Assembly (NCBI GenBank): GCA_023374045.1
Contig: CM041776.1
Coordinates: 136,713,296-136,777,295, forward strand
Length of the DNA: 64,000 nucleotides
Source of the DNA: Limonium bicolor
Lineage: Eukaryota > Streptophyta > Magnoliopsida > Caryophyllales > Plumbaginaceae
Reading direction: 5' to 3'
Shown here: one piece after another, positions 32,283 to 43,400 of the stretch
Position numbering within the stretch: position 1 is the stretch's first letter
Layout of the letters: each line of letters begins with the position of its first letter
Translations under genes and position numbers: made by a program
The notes under the pieces: model-generated
Databases searched by the model: none
What the model was told of the DNA's origin: nothing
The model's input: only the letters and a program-made list of their open reading frames with translations

Positions 32283-33889
32283 GTATGCAGATTATTTTAT
32301 TCATCATTGATTGTATTTTCTTTCATCTTCAAATTTTCCTAGTTGCTTATTTTCCTAGTTAGTTTTCAGTCTCCCTGGATTGTAATTTTCTATGTTTTCT
32401 TTCATATTCATGAATAAAAGCGTAGCTCTATTTCCTTTTTTTCTGTGCATTCGTTCAATAAAAAAACAAAAAAATGACCATTCATGCTTTTCAAGCAAAA
32501 GGATCACGAAATATTTTCTGAAAACAGAATAGAACGACTTGTCTTTTGTTTCAAAAAGGGTGAACATGTCCGTCCATACACCATAGTCTATCCAAAAACA
32601 TCCAAAAAGTATTCCAAAATCCACATCTATTTAAGTGTTGTCATAAACCCCAGATCAATACTGAGGGCTATCCGAGCTCAGGATCACCATCATTAATCTT
32701 TCATTTAAGCGTGTGAGCTAGTCTCTGAGTGAAATTTGCGAGAGTTCCTTGAGTGGAAAAACCATGAGCGAATGAGCGTGTCATCTGTACGCGACTCCGG
32801 TGAGACCACATTGAAAGATGAGGTAAACGACATACTCCAGCTGAAGGAGATAATTTATAAATTTACTCTTAGACCTGTGAAAAGTAACAAAGAACGGATA
32901 CACAACTATCAAGAATGACGAAGCACCTAGGTTCAGCACCACATAGCCAAAAGCTTGTGAACCCTGACATTAAACCTTAGGCATCCCCGCTGAGCCTTTC
33001 GTATATCCCTTTTCGATAATATGAACTCCACAAAATAATCAAGCCAATGAAGAATTTCCAACCCGGTGACCAAAGGAAGCAAGGAGCCAGATTCTCGGAT
33101 AATGTTTTCATCAATCTAAAGAAGCAACGCTGCTATAAGCATGACGAAGCGATCCACAAATGGTCCTAGAGTGACACAGGATCCAAAGAGCTCACATCAA
33201 ACAGCTCTCAAAGCCTAAAATTGGGAAACACAAGGACCCCGAGGGCGAAGTCAAGAAAGGATAAAAAGGCAAACCCGAAGTGCCTCGAAGAAATCCAATA
33301 GACAAAAAGAAGAGAAATGGTGTAAAAGAAAACTTCAAAAGTCCAAGTCCAGAAGCTCGAAAACTACGTCAACACGAAGCAGCTAGATGACTTAAAGTCA
33401 AGGAAGATGAATCCAAGAGAAGACGCAAGGTGTAACTTTGGTCACCCCTTTGAGCTCCTCATACCTCAAACATCCCTCCATGGTCCCGTTATCTTTCATC
33501 ACACCCCATGGCCATGTTATAAGCCTCAAAGAATTTCGACTTGGTAGCTGTGTATCCAATCATGTGAAAGTAACAGATCGAAAGCGTAAATCCATCAAAT
33601 ATCAAATTCAATGGTCTAGAGTTTGTGACCATAAGTGAGAAACGAGTGCAAACACCAAACACGTCGAGTGTAGGTTATGAAGCACCAAATCAAAGCATAA
33701 GCCTCAACCCTATGAGGACAGGACTCGTTTGCAGGTAATCAAAATACTAGGGGCAATTGATTGGAACGATCAATTGCCATGAACTCTAGCTTAGATTGTC
33801 TTAAGGAAAATTTCTGGGGGCAATTGTTGGTTCCAACAATTTCCATGACAACACCAATTGAAATCCAAAGCTTGAGCATCACTATCCCA
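32283..33889 (+). other. Non-coding region after element D gag
   Basis: No pol homology and no long open frame. AATAAAAG at about 32413 and AATAAAAAAAC near 32457 could be polyadenylation signals just after gag, which would fit a gag-only transcript. GGGGCAATTGATTGG and GGGGGCAATTGTTGG near 33750 and 33817 are short repeated blocks. Confidence 0.45.
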
Positions 33890-34862
33890 CCACAGGCACA
33901 CATAAGCCCTTACCTCCACAACAAACACCTCAGGCGCACATAAGCCCTAACCTCCACACACACACTCTCAGGCCCATCATAAGCCTTACCCCCACAAAAA
34001 CATCAGGCTCGTCATAACCCTGACCCAATCCCAGGTCTATCATAAATCCTGGACACCAGCAAAAGTCTTTAGCACCACAAAAAACACCACACACTTCCAC
34101 TAGTGGCATGTTCATCTCCTAAGGAACAAATTGCAGATCTGAAATTCTTAGTCAGGAAATGATTATTTCACTTTCCTTATTCAGTAAAGTTTTTCCCAAG
34201 CATTGCCATGTTTGGCGTGTTTTCAACAATTTTTTGCTTTAAACAATTTTCAATTCTCAAGCATTGCCACGTTTAGCACATTTTTCACCAATTTCTTTTT
34301 TGAAAAGAACTTTTTCATAGCCATGTTGGGCATGTTTTTCAGCAATTTCTTACTTTGGACAATTTTCACACCTCATAATTGCCACGTTTGGCACTTTCGC
34401 AATTAGCTCTTATCATAATCAGTTGTACGAGATCATTATCATTGGATCATCTCATATGTGAGAATCCAACCCAAATTCGGTGCGAGACGTCATCTTCATT
34501 CAGTGCGAGACCTCATCTTCATTCAGTGCGAGACCCAGATTCAGTGCAAGATCTAGCTTTTTCTTCATCCATTTAGTACGAGACTTCAGTGCGAGAGACC
34601 CAACATTTTCATCATCAGTGCAAGACCCAGCATTTTCATCATCTGTGCGAGACCATTGTGAGACCTAGTATCATCTTCAGTGCGAGACAAGTATGAGACA
34701 GTGTGTGATCCAAGTTGGCGGGGCAATGGCAATAAGTCCCTATCTTCATGTCAACCTTTTGGGGAGAAACAACTAGTGGGCAGTGGTAATAAGTCCCCTT
34801 GGTAATCTAGAAGTTATCTCAACACCCCAATTGGTGGGCAGAGGCAATAAGTCCCCATAGTA
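33890..34862 (+). repeat. Four successive short tandem-repeat blocks in element D 3' region
   Basis: Block 1 (about 33890-34035) repeats a CACATAAGCCCTAACCTCCAC-like unit. Block 2 (about 34195-34400) has four ~60-bp units with TTGCCATGTTTGGC. Block 3 (about 34479-34700) has around ten GTGCGAGACC boxes. Block 4 (about 34717-34862) has three units with GGCAATAAGTCCCC. Hypervariable tandem repeats in the 3' untranslated region are known for Ogre elements. Confidence 0.75.
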
Positions 34863-35400
34863 TACCAGCCAGGAGCATTGGAGCGGGTTTCGGTCCCCAG
34901 AAGCATCCGAGCATCATCAGCATACCATCGTGTCATCTTCATCAGCATATCATCATCATATCATCTCCCTCTGCATGACATCTATAGTTGCATTACAAGT
35001 TCCTGACACCTTAGAATGTTCGGCATACTTTATTTCACTTTAGGTAGTCAACGTCTTAGAATTGCTTGACATTATTCCATTTTTCACCTTTAGGTAGTCA
35101 ACGCCCTTGGACACTTATATTTCATAAGTGAGTTGAAAATAGCCACAATAGTAAAAGGGGATTGGTGGAATGGTGACTAGTGGTTATCGAACTTCATATA
35201 AAAGAGGTGCCTCTTCAAATATGAAACCATGAAAGTGAATGATCTTCTATAGATGCTGAACTATAACTCCCCCTGTGCAGCAGAGTCTAATGACAGTTTG
35301 TTTTGGCATGAAAATGCGATGCAAATTATACATCCAAATCCTTATATCAAGCAATGTTGGCTCATAACACAAACCAAACAGCAACATGGCACCGCAGCTT

Positions 35401-35984
35401 CTGGAACTATTTCCCCCCTCCTCGAATAACTACAAGTCTGCTATTTTTATCCACGACTGCCTAAGCACCAAATATACGCCTATCTTTAAGAATTTGATAA
35501 TCATTAACCAATTATAACACCCTTTCTGTAACAAAATCAGTTGAAACCTCCCAACAAGTTTTTCTGCATTGTTCGAAAAATCAACTTTGGAGCCACTTGC
35601 TAGATCGGTGGGGTGTATCAATTTCTTCCCCTTCTCTGGCCTAGATACCTTCCTGTCCTGGCAAAGAAGTGGTTCAATACAAGAAGGCAAGAATGGTGGG
35701 TTTTCACTTTCTTCCACGTCACTGGAGCTGTTTGGGTTGTTCAATTTTCGAAGGAACATCTCCGGCCTAGCTATCAGTAGAACGCTTGGTCAAATGGAAA
35801 GTTATGTAGTGGAACAAGAAATTGCAAGTCTTACAAGTCATGCCGTAACAACTAATAGAACCCTCAACACATCTGCTGAATTTGCTAGTCCCTTCTTAAT
35901 TTTCATTTCTTTCCCATATTGTATTGTGTTCTTTTATTTTCTGGTTTCTAACGAACCTCATTATCGCCATAGTTTGCTCGTTCT
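35401..35984. other. Unassigned segment between element D and LINE relic
   Basis: Two overlapping opposite open frames exist (35430-35759 minus, 35569-35994 plus). I recognise neither. The minus frame (SSDVEESENPPFLPS, charged C-terminal half) is slightly more protein-like. It could be a host exon fragment or part of an element border; no call is made. Confidence 0.25.
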
Positions 35985-36359
35985 TTTTTTGTAGATAGTG
36001 GATAAATAGTCGAAAAGTTATAATAAACCGATGCCAAAGTATACAACCAAAATACAAACCCTCCTTATAACATCATCCATACCGAACTACCAAATTTGTA
36101 GAAGGTAGGTATCCCCAAGTAAAGCTCATCAGCATTCTTCATCAGGCCAAAGCATTGTGGCCTTTTCACTCTGATAGGCACTGCTCATAGGATCCTACAT
36201 TAATACAAAACCCAAAACTCTACCAAAAACCACTAGTACACAAAAGCCACATTAACTGTTGGTATAACAAGAAATCAATCCCTAAACTTTTTCTCTCTCA
36301 GAGTTATCCTTGATCAGAGGAAATCATTTTCCCACCAACTTTTTCATCAGGATTAGCAC

Positions 36360-37253
36360 CTCACATCCCCTTTTGTCTCATTATGCTCCCTAGCTCGGTT
36401 TTCTAAGCCTCTAGCTTTGAGACCAATCCTTAATGATTGTCCATCCAAACGTTCTCCCGCATCTTTTATCCCCCCTACACCCCCTGCAGATAATATAAGA
36501 GGATCTCCACTACTACTTCTTTCTACCAACACATCCCCTGATCTCTTGGCCTCCTTATCATCCCATGGTGTAGAAGCCAGCCCACCTGACCTCTCTTGCG
36601 ACATCACTTGCATCCAACTTCCTATCTCACCTCTCTCTCCCTTAACTTTGCTCTCTATCTCCCACCCTTGTGTATAACTTAGATTTCACAGTTCGCTACT
36701 TCAATCTCCTCAATGCCTTGATATCATTCTTCAGTATCATCTCCTTTTTTATTTCCAATAGCTCCCTTACTTTCTAGGGATTGATGATAGCCATTATTGG
36801 TGTTTGAACATTCAGCTGACAAGTATTCCTTTATCATTATCTACATAATCCCTTCTAGATTCTTCTTAACCCCAACTTCAATAGTAACTCTAATGGATAA
36901 TATGTTTCCTACCTCTAAGCACTCACTAGATTCACTCTTAAGAAACTCTTGAAACCCCGATGAGCCTGTGAGAGTCTTCTCCTGTCCACCTCTTTTTTCT
37001 TTCGAGAATAGTTTAACTAGCCCTAGGTTTTTGGGAAGTCACAGCTTTTGCTGCTGGAATTGAAGTTATTTTTTTTTCTTCTTTCTTGCGTACACCTGCC
37101 CTCCTCTAGTGCTTCGTTGATTTTCTCATTTCCTAAAACCAGCCCATTCTTTTGGAAGGAAACAGAAATATACTCACATATATTTCTTGTTTTCCTGAAC
37201 TGGTCCATGTCCTAAATCAGACCCAGGCCCAAAAGATATTAATTTATTATTTC
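36360..37253 (-). pseudogene. LINE ORF1 C-terminal part (before solo LTR insertion)
   Basis: Fragmented minus-strand frames include SISVSFQKNGLVLGNEKINE at 37023-37208 and a Gly/Ser-rich segment RSSSGDPLILSAGGVGGIKD at 36353-36613. They carry on the sequence interrupted at 39279 and look like the linker of plant L1 ORF1 proteins. Several stops and frameshifts are present. Confidence 0.5.
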
Positions 37254-39273
37254 TGTGAGCCTCAATTTTAAACCCTATCCTATGTTGATTAAAGCTGATT
37301 AGGATCTAACCAGGTTTTAGGTCCACTTATAACCTAAGATTAATTACTATGTCATATAACAATAATTATTAAAACCTAAGCTAGCTCATTGGAACCTATT
37401 ATGAGTCGCCACCTAATTTTATCCTAGATCAAATTAGGGAAGGAGAGTTCGGGTTCGGGGGCTTGGTATTCGACTTATTTAGGGTTCAATTACTTTCATT
37501 ACCCCTAGAAGTAGTTTTCCCTCTACTTAGTTTAATTACGGCTAATTACGAGTCGTTTTTAACCTAAGTGCGCGCTTCTGATTTTTTTGTATTTTTAACA
37601 TTTTTTGACAGAAAATTAAAGTGAGAATTGAAATTACCTAAACTAGGGTTTTGGAGGCAGAATTAGGTCAAATTTTGATTCCGTCCGTGGCCACAGACCT
37701 AATGTCCGAAGCCACGGACCCCAGTTGAATTAAATAAATACGAAAATAGAACTTAAATAAAAACACAAATTTGAAAAGTCCGGGGCCACGGACAGGACGT
37801 CCATAGACCCGGACATAGTTTAGCAAAACCTAAATTTTTTTAAATTTTAAAATCCCGCCGCCGTCTGTGGGTGTCCGAGGCCACGGACAACCCGTCCGTG
37901 GTCCCGGACCACCCACGGACGGGGGTTTTCAGATGGTTCCCGACGGTGTTTTTGACTTAAATTTTATGGGTGTGTAGCCTGAAAGATATACAAGATGTTA
38001 GTAATTGAAAGAATTCAATTTGAAGTCAAAATTAATAGGAAACTTAGTTAACAAGTTATTAGGCAGAAGCACAAACAAACCTTAATTTAGAAGCAAGGAA
38101 AATTCGATTTGATTAGAAATTTCAACCAGAAGTGTATTAAGATCAGAAGGGTTATAGAATTTGGTTTTTAACCTGTTTTGATTTCAAAAATTTGTTGTTC
38201 CTTCACAACGGGAACCTCTGAAAGCTTCGTTGGTGGCCGATCCGGTTCAACTTCGACCCGAGCTTCTGGACCCTTCTTCCTTGTGTTGCTAAGGATGTTT
38301 TTGCTTCTGTATTGCTGGTGGTTTTGTGTTTGGAAGTCTCATGGAGAAGGAATATTGTGTTTTCAGTGGTTTCGGGGTGATTTCAGCAGGGTTTCGGTAT
38401 TGATTTGAGGCTTGGAAGTGTAAGAATGTGGGGAGAAGCTTGACGGCTGCCTCTTTTGACTTTTGGAATGTTCTCCTCTGCCCTAGGTCGTTTTTGGAAG
38501 GTCCTTTTATAGAAGAAACAAGGCCATGTTGATAGAACAAGATCTTTATCTAAAACAATGATTTTGTGCTCTAAGGGAAACTGATTTTTTAGAATATGCT
38601 GCAGGCTGAGAAAAATTATGACAATTTAACTGACGGTAAAGAATGATTTTTAGGAATTTTGAGAGTTGGAATCAGGTTATTTCGATAAATAACCGATTAG
38701 ATAAAAATCTCACAATCTGGAATCTCCCATAATTCATAACGTATTATTGGAAAGTCTAAATAACGAAATTCCAACGGCATTAGTTTCTAAATATCATCCT
38801 ATATGTTGTGTAAAATTTCATGACATTTTGTTTTGATTTCGGTATGTTCCAAAGGAGAGAGAAAATTGCAAAAATGATTGAATTTCTCTTTTAAATTTTG
38901 GGCTAAGGTTCCAAATAAAATAATTTCAGGTTTATGACTGTATGTAGTCATGCTAACCATGTGACAATTTTATTTTAATTTTGAAAACCTTTTTATTTCT
39001 ATTTTGAGGCTATTTCATGTGTTAATTATTAAAGAAACTAGCTTATTAAAAGCTTAATTTCCAGAATAAACATTATCGGAAAATCATGAAATACCTTTCA
39101 TAATGACTATGATAATTGGAAGTGTTTGGAGATGATGAACAAGTCATATGAAAATAGAAAATCCCGAGAATGTCCTTGGAAAATCCTACATTGGTGCATT
39201 TTGACCATTTTGCCCTTTGTAACACGTATGCCTTAGAGACTACTCCGGGTGGGTTGAAATTTTGGGTATAACA
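37254..39273 (-). repeat. Solo LTR of family D, target duplication ATTTC
   Basis: A 2020-bp LTR from TGTGAGCCTC to GGGTATAACA on +; read on the minus strand it begins TGTTATACCC, as Tat LTRs often do. ATTTC flanks it at 37249-37253 and 39274-39278. Its left part matches the reverse complement of 29296-29897. No internal domain is present, so it is the product of LTR-LTR recombination. GTCCGTGGCCACGGAC-type boxes cluster at 37684-37921. Confidence 0.9.
37684..37921. promoter_or_regulatory. Palindromic GTCCG...CGGAC box cluster in D solo LTR
   Basis: Paired boxes lie at about 37684-37722, 37778-37815 and 37864-37921, each made of GTCC(G/A)-(T/G)GGCC-CGGAC style arms. The related LTR fragment has the same boxes at 29363-29475, so they are a family trait. 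Confidence 0.65.
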
Positions 39274-39278
39274 ATTTC

Positions 39279-40474
39279 CTCAGGCCCTGCCTCTATACTA
39301 GCCTCCATATCCCTAATTAAATTAGATTTTTCCCCCAACTCTTCCCCTAATGCAGCCGAATCCTTCTGGATACTCACCCCTATTTTTTGCTTACCTCGGA
39401 AAGCTGCCCCCTGAGATTGAGACACACAATGATCCCTCTTCCTTCTCTTCTCATCATCACTCTTTGCGTGAGATTGGACATTCTTCTTTGACGCCTCCCC
39501 TCTTGAATAGGCTTATACCACCTTTTCTGAGTATCTTCGAATGTTCCAACTCTGATACTTGATCTTCGGCCATCTCTGAGATTGAGACTCACAATGATCC
39601 CTCTTCCTTCTCTTCTCATCATCACTCTTTTCGTGAGATTGGACATTCTTCTTTGACGCCTCCCCTCTTGAATAGGCTTATACCACCTTTTCTGAGTATC
39701 TTCGAATGTTCCAACTCTAATACTTGATCTTCGGCCATCTCTTACCAAATCAACTCATCTTTCCGGTCAATCTCTGGTAAGTGGTGTATTGATGCATTTG
39801 ATTCTCTACTCCAAACACCATCTTCTACTATCATGGTTCTGTACTTCTTTGCTTCCAGTAGAGTCTCTAACTCCTCTTCAATTCTTCTCATCTACTACGT
39901 TTTGATCAGTATCCTTGGGAGGATACCATTTGACTCCCTCCATCTCTTGCGATCTATCTATAACCCTTTTCTAACCATTGCAACAATATTCAATAAAGTT
40001 TCATCTTCCCATGCTCCTAATTGAAGTCCCCGGATTATTACCCATACATGTCTATTTTTTCAGTCTCCCATCTGTGCAACTTCACCCTTTCCTGCTTTTT
40101 TGGGAGCCTCCTCTCTATTGACTCCATCGCTTCCTTTGAGACAAACGATCAAAATTGCCTTCTTTTCTGAGAGAGAAATGACCCCTTGGATATGATAGCC
40201 TCCTTCATACTCTTCACTTTTCAGTTCTTCCATCAATTATGTTTGATCCACCCCAGCTATTAGACTTTTAGCCATTTTTTCCTTCATTGAGCTGCTCCGT
40301 TTCAGCCTCAACTGCGTTGAATTTTCAGATATTTCTTGCCATCTGGGTCATTTGAGATCCCCATAGTTCATCTTTCTTCCCTTATGATAATGAGATGCAT
40401 GAGCTCTACTTCTTCAGTTTGAATCATCATCTAGACTTCCCACCAGGTATCCTGCATTATGACCTCCTTGCAGA
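39279..40474 (-). pseudogene. LINE ORF1 middle region (DUF4283-like) with duplicated 165-bp segment
   Basis: Minus-strand sequence around 40020-40070 reads HVWVIIRGLQLGAW, then ILPRILIKT and YRTMIVEDG, the arrangement of the DUF4283-like domain in plant L1 ORF1. Many stops. Two tandem 165-bp copies occupy 39411-39575 and 39576-39740. The N-terminal-most sequence of this part joins the RRM at 40475. Confidence 0.6.
39411..39740. repeat. Tandem duplication, 2 x 165 bp, frame-preserving
   Basis: CTGAGATTGAGAC begins both units (39411 and 39576); only a few bases differ between them. 165 bp equals 55 codons, and on the minus strand both copies stay open in the same frame. Confidence 0.92.
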
Positions 40475-40710
40475 TTATATTTAACCATCCTAGCAGACAA
40501 AAATCCCCCTCTAAGTATCTTACCATTAAGTACTCTAATTGCTCTTAATGATCATCTCAAATCCTTAAATTCCCTGAACCCAAACCCACATGATCTTCCC
40601 TCCTTTCTTTTTCTAGATATGAACACTCTAGTAATTTCATATCCACTAGAAACTAGCCTCCTTAGATCGTACCCAGAAGTTCCTACCTCTATGTTATCAA
40701 TATATTTCCT
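40475..40710 (-). pseudogene. LINE ORF1 RNA-recognition motif (RRM)
   Basis: In one minus-strand frame the RNP2-like YIDNIEVGTS, then EITRVFISRKRKEG, the RNP1-like SCGFGFREF and ALNGK-like RVLNGKILRGGF follow in RRM order and spacing. One TGA interrupts it after KDLR. RRM domains of this kind, with RVFISRKR before RNP1, are typical of plant L1 ORF1 proteins that bind the element RNA. Confidence 0.75.
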
Positions 40711-40902
40711 TTTTAACTGGACTATTCACCCTCTTCTCTTCTCCCCCTCTCTTAGTTTGCTGGTTTTACCATCCCTCATAAAGAAACCAAGAAAAAATGA
40801 AGTAGTTTGGGGTCACGAGATTGGACAATGCTTGTGGCAGATAATAAGAGATCGTTTTCACTCGATTCTCCGGTCGTAAAGATCAGCTGCTAGAAACTGG
40901 CA

Positions 40903-41062
40903 AAACTCTTCACCTTAGGATGCTTATGATAGGATGTTAGTCTTATTTGGTTCAAAGAATTCAGTTTTTATAAAATTCCATTTCAGTCATCATTCCATTT
41001 ACACAACAAGGAAAATTGTATTTAGTTACTATTATAGCTACAATAGAAAATTCGGTAGTGAA
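40903..41062. repeat. 160-bp direct repeat, copy 1
   Basis: From AAACTCTTCACCT to AATTCGGTAGTGAA. It matches 41516-41675 with only a few differences. The 453 bp between the copies is unique in the window. Confidence 0.88.
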
Positions 41063-41515
41063 GGAAAAAGAGAAAGGGAAACAACATCAAAAAGAAGGAT
41101 CTTGTGCATGGAAGTAAATGTTTGTCCAAGAATCACATATAGAATGCACATACATACAAAAAATTAACCATGCACATATATACAAACCATTAACCATGTG
41201 TGCATATATATACACACATCATATAGTACTATAAAAAAAGAAATAAATTAACTCAATTGTATTACAGTATATGCCCATCCTACAAGGCATTTCTCTTTTT
41301 CTTTAGGCCATGCACGGATGCACTTGAGAGAGCTTGTTTTATGAGTGTGACATTACCATCTATCAAATAAATCCACCCATATTCTTCTTCTTTCCCTTCC
41401 TTTTCCTTTTGCTCTCTCTCGATCTTTAGTGTTGCTTTTTTTTTTTAACTCACCCCTTTGAATTTCTAAAGGTTCTAACAAAGATACCAGAATTATACGC
41501 TGGTTCACTTCAAAC

Positions 41516-41675
41516 AAACTCTTCACCTCAGGCTGCTTATGGTAGGATGTTAGTCTTATTCGGTTCAGAGAATTCAGTTTTAATAAAATTCCATTTCAGT
41601 CATCATTCCATTTACACAACAAGGAAAAGTGTATTTAGTTACTATTATAGCTACAATAGAAAATTCGGTAGTGAA
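41516..41675. repeat. 160-bp direct repeat, copy 2
   Basis: Second copy of the 40903-41062 block. The edges are not TG/CA and no PBS or PPT lies inside, so these are not treated as LTRs. Confidence 0.88.
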
Positions 41676-41696
41676 ATTGAACAGACTACCTCGCGC

Positions 41697-42052
41697 TTTT
41701 TAGCATTTGTTACTACATTTTATCAATCACTAAACCCTTATCGACAAACTAAATATTATCATTATCCTAGTTTGGTAACAACTTCATTGTCACACCGCCA
41801 CTGTTATTTCCTTTTGATAGTAGTTTTACTATCGATAATATATGTGGTAGCATTTATTCATTTTTCTACCAACATGTGCGGTAGCATTTTTCTTCAAAGC
41901 TATTGATCGACTTAAGTGGTTACATTTTTTGTTTTTACTATCAACAAGTGTAGTAGCATTTTAAATTTTTGTCTATTGTTACTTAAGTAGCATTTTTCCT
42001 TTTTACTACCTTCAGTAGCATTTTTCACATTTTGCTACCAAGTGGTAGCATT
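41697..42052. repeat. Seven GTAGCATTT-type motifs in AT-rich DNA
   Basis: (G)TAGCATTT occurs near 41699, 41847, 41879, 41951, 41988, 42006 and 42045, and complementary or related GTAGCA/TACTACC motifs continue after the LINE at 44160-44350. Such clusters resemble the subterminal motifs of DNA transposons, but no terminal inverted repeat was found. Confidence 0.45.
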
Positions 42053-42146
42053 CTTTCTTTTCAATACTGACACCAGGGTTAGCATATTTACTTTTTGCCA
42101 CCGTTTTGGTGGTTTTGTTTTTCCTATTTGGCTAGCACTGACAGCT

Positions 42147-42159
42147 AATTCACTATAAC
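42147..42159. repeat. 13-bp target duplication of plus-strand LINE (left)
   Basis: AATTCACTATAAC here and at 44107-44119 bracket the LINE. Length and variability fit target-primed reverse transcription. Confidence 0.85.
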
Positions 42160-42373
42160 TTTCATTTTCAACATAGACACCCAGTTGTACTAACTTTTCT
42201 CCTTGATGAAAGGGCCTCGTGACACTTTTCCCATTTGGTTTTCTTAGGCACCACGCTGCATGTGGCTCATTCATCTCCCTCTTACCCTAAAGACCCTTCT
42301 CCTAGCCTACCCCTCTCCTGCCCTCCAGCCTCCCCCCTTCACCCGTTTTCTCAAAATTGTTTCACTTCTGACT

Positions 42374-43400
42374 ATGGTGAATTCACGTACGAAAGACCAG
42401 GTTGAAGAGATCGCCTCTCGATGCACTGATCTGTCGTTCATGAAAGAAGATAGTGTCTTGATGAATCTGGATGACTTGCTGAATCATGGGGATTATCATC
42501 ACTACGAACATTGCATACTTGGTAAGCTTTTCTCCACTTGAGTTACTGACGTTAGAGTTTTGGAAGCAACGTTTAACATGGTCTGGCAGCTGTACAGGAA
42601 ATTCAAGGTTAAAATGTGGGTAAGAACCTCTTCATGTTGGAGATGGCCAAGGAAGGAGACATCAACAATATCCTTAATCGAGGACCTTGGACCTTAGATA
42701 GCTCACTCTGAGTTCTGCAACCAGTCGAAGCTCGAGAAGCCCTAAGGACCACTACTTCAGATTTATCCCTCTTTGGACCTGGAGCCACGACGTGCATCTT
42801 GTCTTTCGCCATAAGACTTTCACTCAGCATCTTGGTACGAGATTCAGAGTTTTCTTCGAATATGATGAGGGCGATGGTCACTTTGGGGGAGGTTTTGTGA
42901 CGATTAAGATCAAGCATGATGTTTATAAGCCAATTTTGCGCCGTATCTCCATCACCTTGAAGGGATCTACTTTGGTTCTTTGATTGTCCTACGAAAAGAT
43001 GCCCCCAATCGACTTTCAATGTGGCATGTTCTTGCATAGTACTAAAGAATGTTTGAGCTTCAAAGACTCAAAGGAAGGCAACTTCCCCTACTGGTCAAGG
43101 CTAAGGGCTTCAAGCCTGCGGATTGGGTGTAGAGTGGCTGACAAAGATGATTGTGGGATCTAGAATATTTTGGAAGATGCTAGCAAAAATCCAAGTCTGG
43201 TGGCTACTGACGCTTTGTCTGGAGATCAAAGGGATATGGATCGTGAGGAATCACAATCGCATATGCCCAATTCAGATGCTTCGAATGACGTGTCTAGGCG
43301 AGGTTGAGGATGTTAATCTTGACGATGGGATCCTCAACACTCAAAAGGATATTGGTTAGAGGAAACCAAGATATATTCAAAATCATCATCATCAAACACA
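42374..43400 (+). pseudogene. LINE ORF1 (DUF4283 and CCHC-type) pseudogene
   Basis: The start ATG 42374 (MVNSRTKDQVEE) leads into HCILGKLFS, the beginning of a DUF4283 domain. Shifted frames continue with FNMVWQLYRKFKV, LQPVEAREAL and, near 42900-42980, VYKPILRRISITLKGS. A remnant zinc knuckle reads CGMFLHSTKEC near 43020, with its first Cys lost. At least five frame changes or stops are needed. Such proteins bind LINE RNA. Confidence 0.7.

Larger units (their letters stand above)
29296..35400 (+). mobile_element. Element D: Tat/Ogre-like, Gag-only, probably non-autonomous
   Basis: The order is LTR 3' part, Tat-type PBS, a long leader, a degraded gag (31147-32282), then about 3 kb of non-coding sequence with tandem repeats. 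No protease, RT, RNase H or integrase motif was found downstream of gag. A 3' LTR (expected to begin TGTTATACCC, as in the solo copy) was not found, so the right border near 35400 is approximate. It resembles TR-GAG-type elements, but pol could have been deleted after insertion. Confidence 0.6.
35985..40870 (-). mobile_element. L1-like LINE relic with ORF1 but no recognisable ORF2
   Basis: Reading down the minus strand there is an RRM domain, a DUF4283-like middle, a charged C-terminus, then a non-coding stretch ending in a short A run (T7 at about 35985-35991 on +). This is the layout of a plant L1 ORF1 followed by a 3' untranslated end. No endonuclease or RT motif of ORF2 is found in between. 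A D-family solo LTR splits ORF1 at 37254-39273. Borders and target duplication were not resolved. Confidence 0.6.

Noticed and set aside
32400..33800. Possible protease or RT of element D
   Set aside because: I looked for DSG, YVDD and DDE contexts in all frames by eye and found none; left as non-coding.
40903..41675. 160-bp repeats as LTRs of a TRIM element
   Set aside because: The edges are not TG...CA, no primer binding site follows copy 1 and no flanking 5-bp duplication was found.
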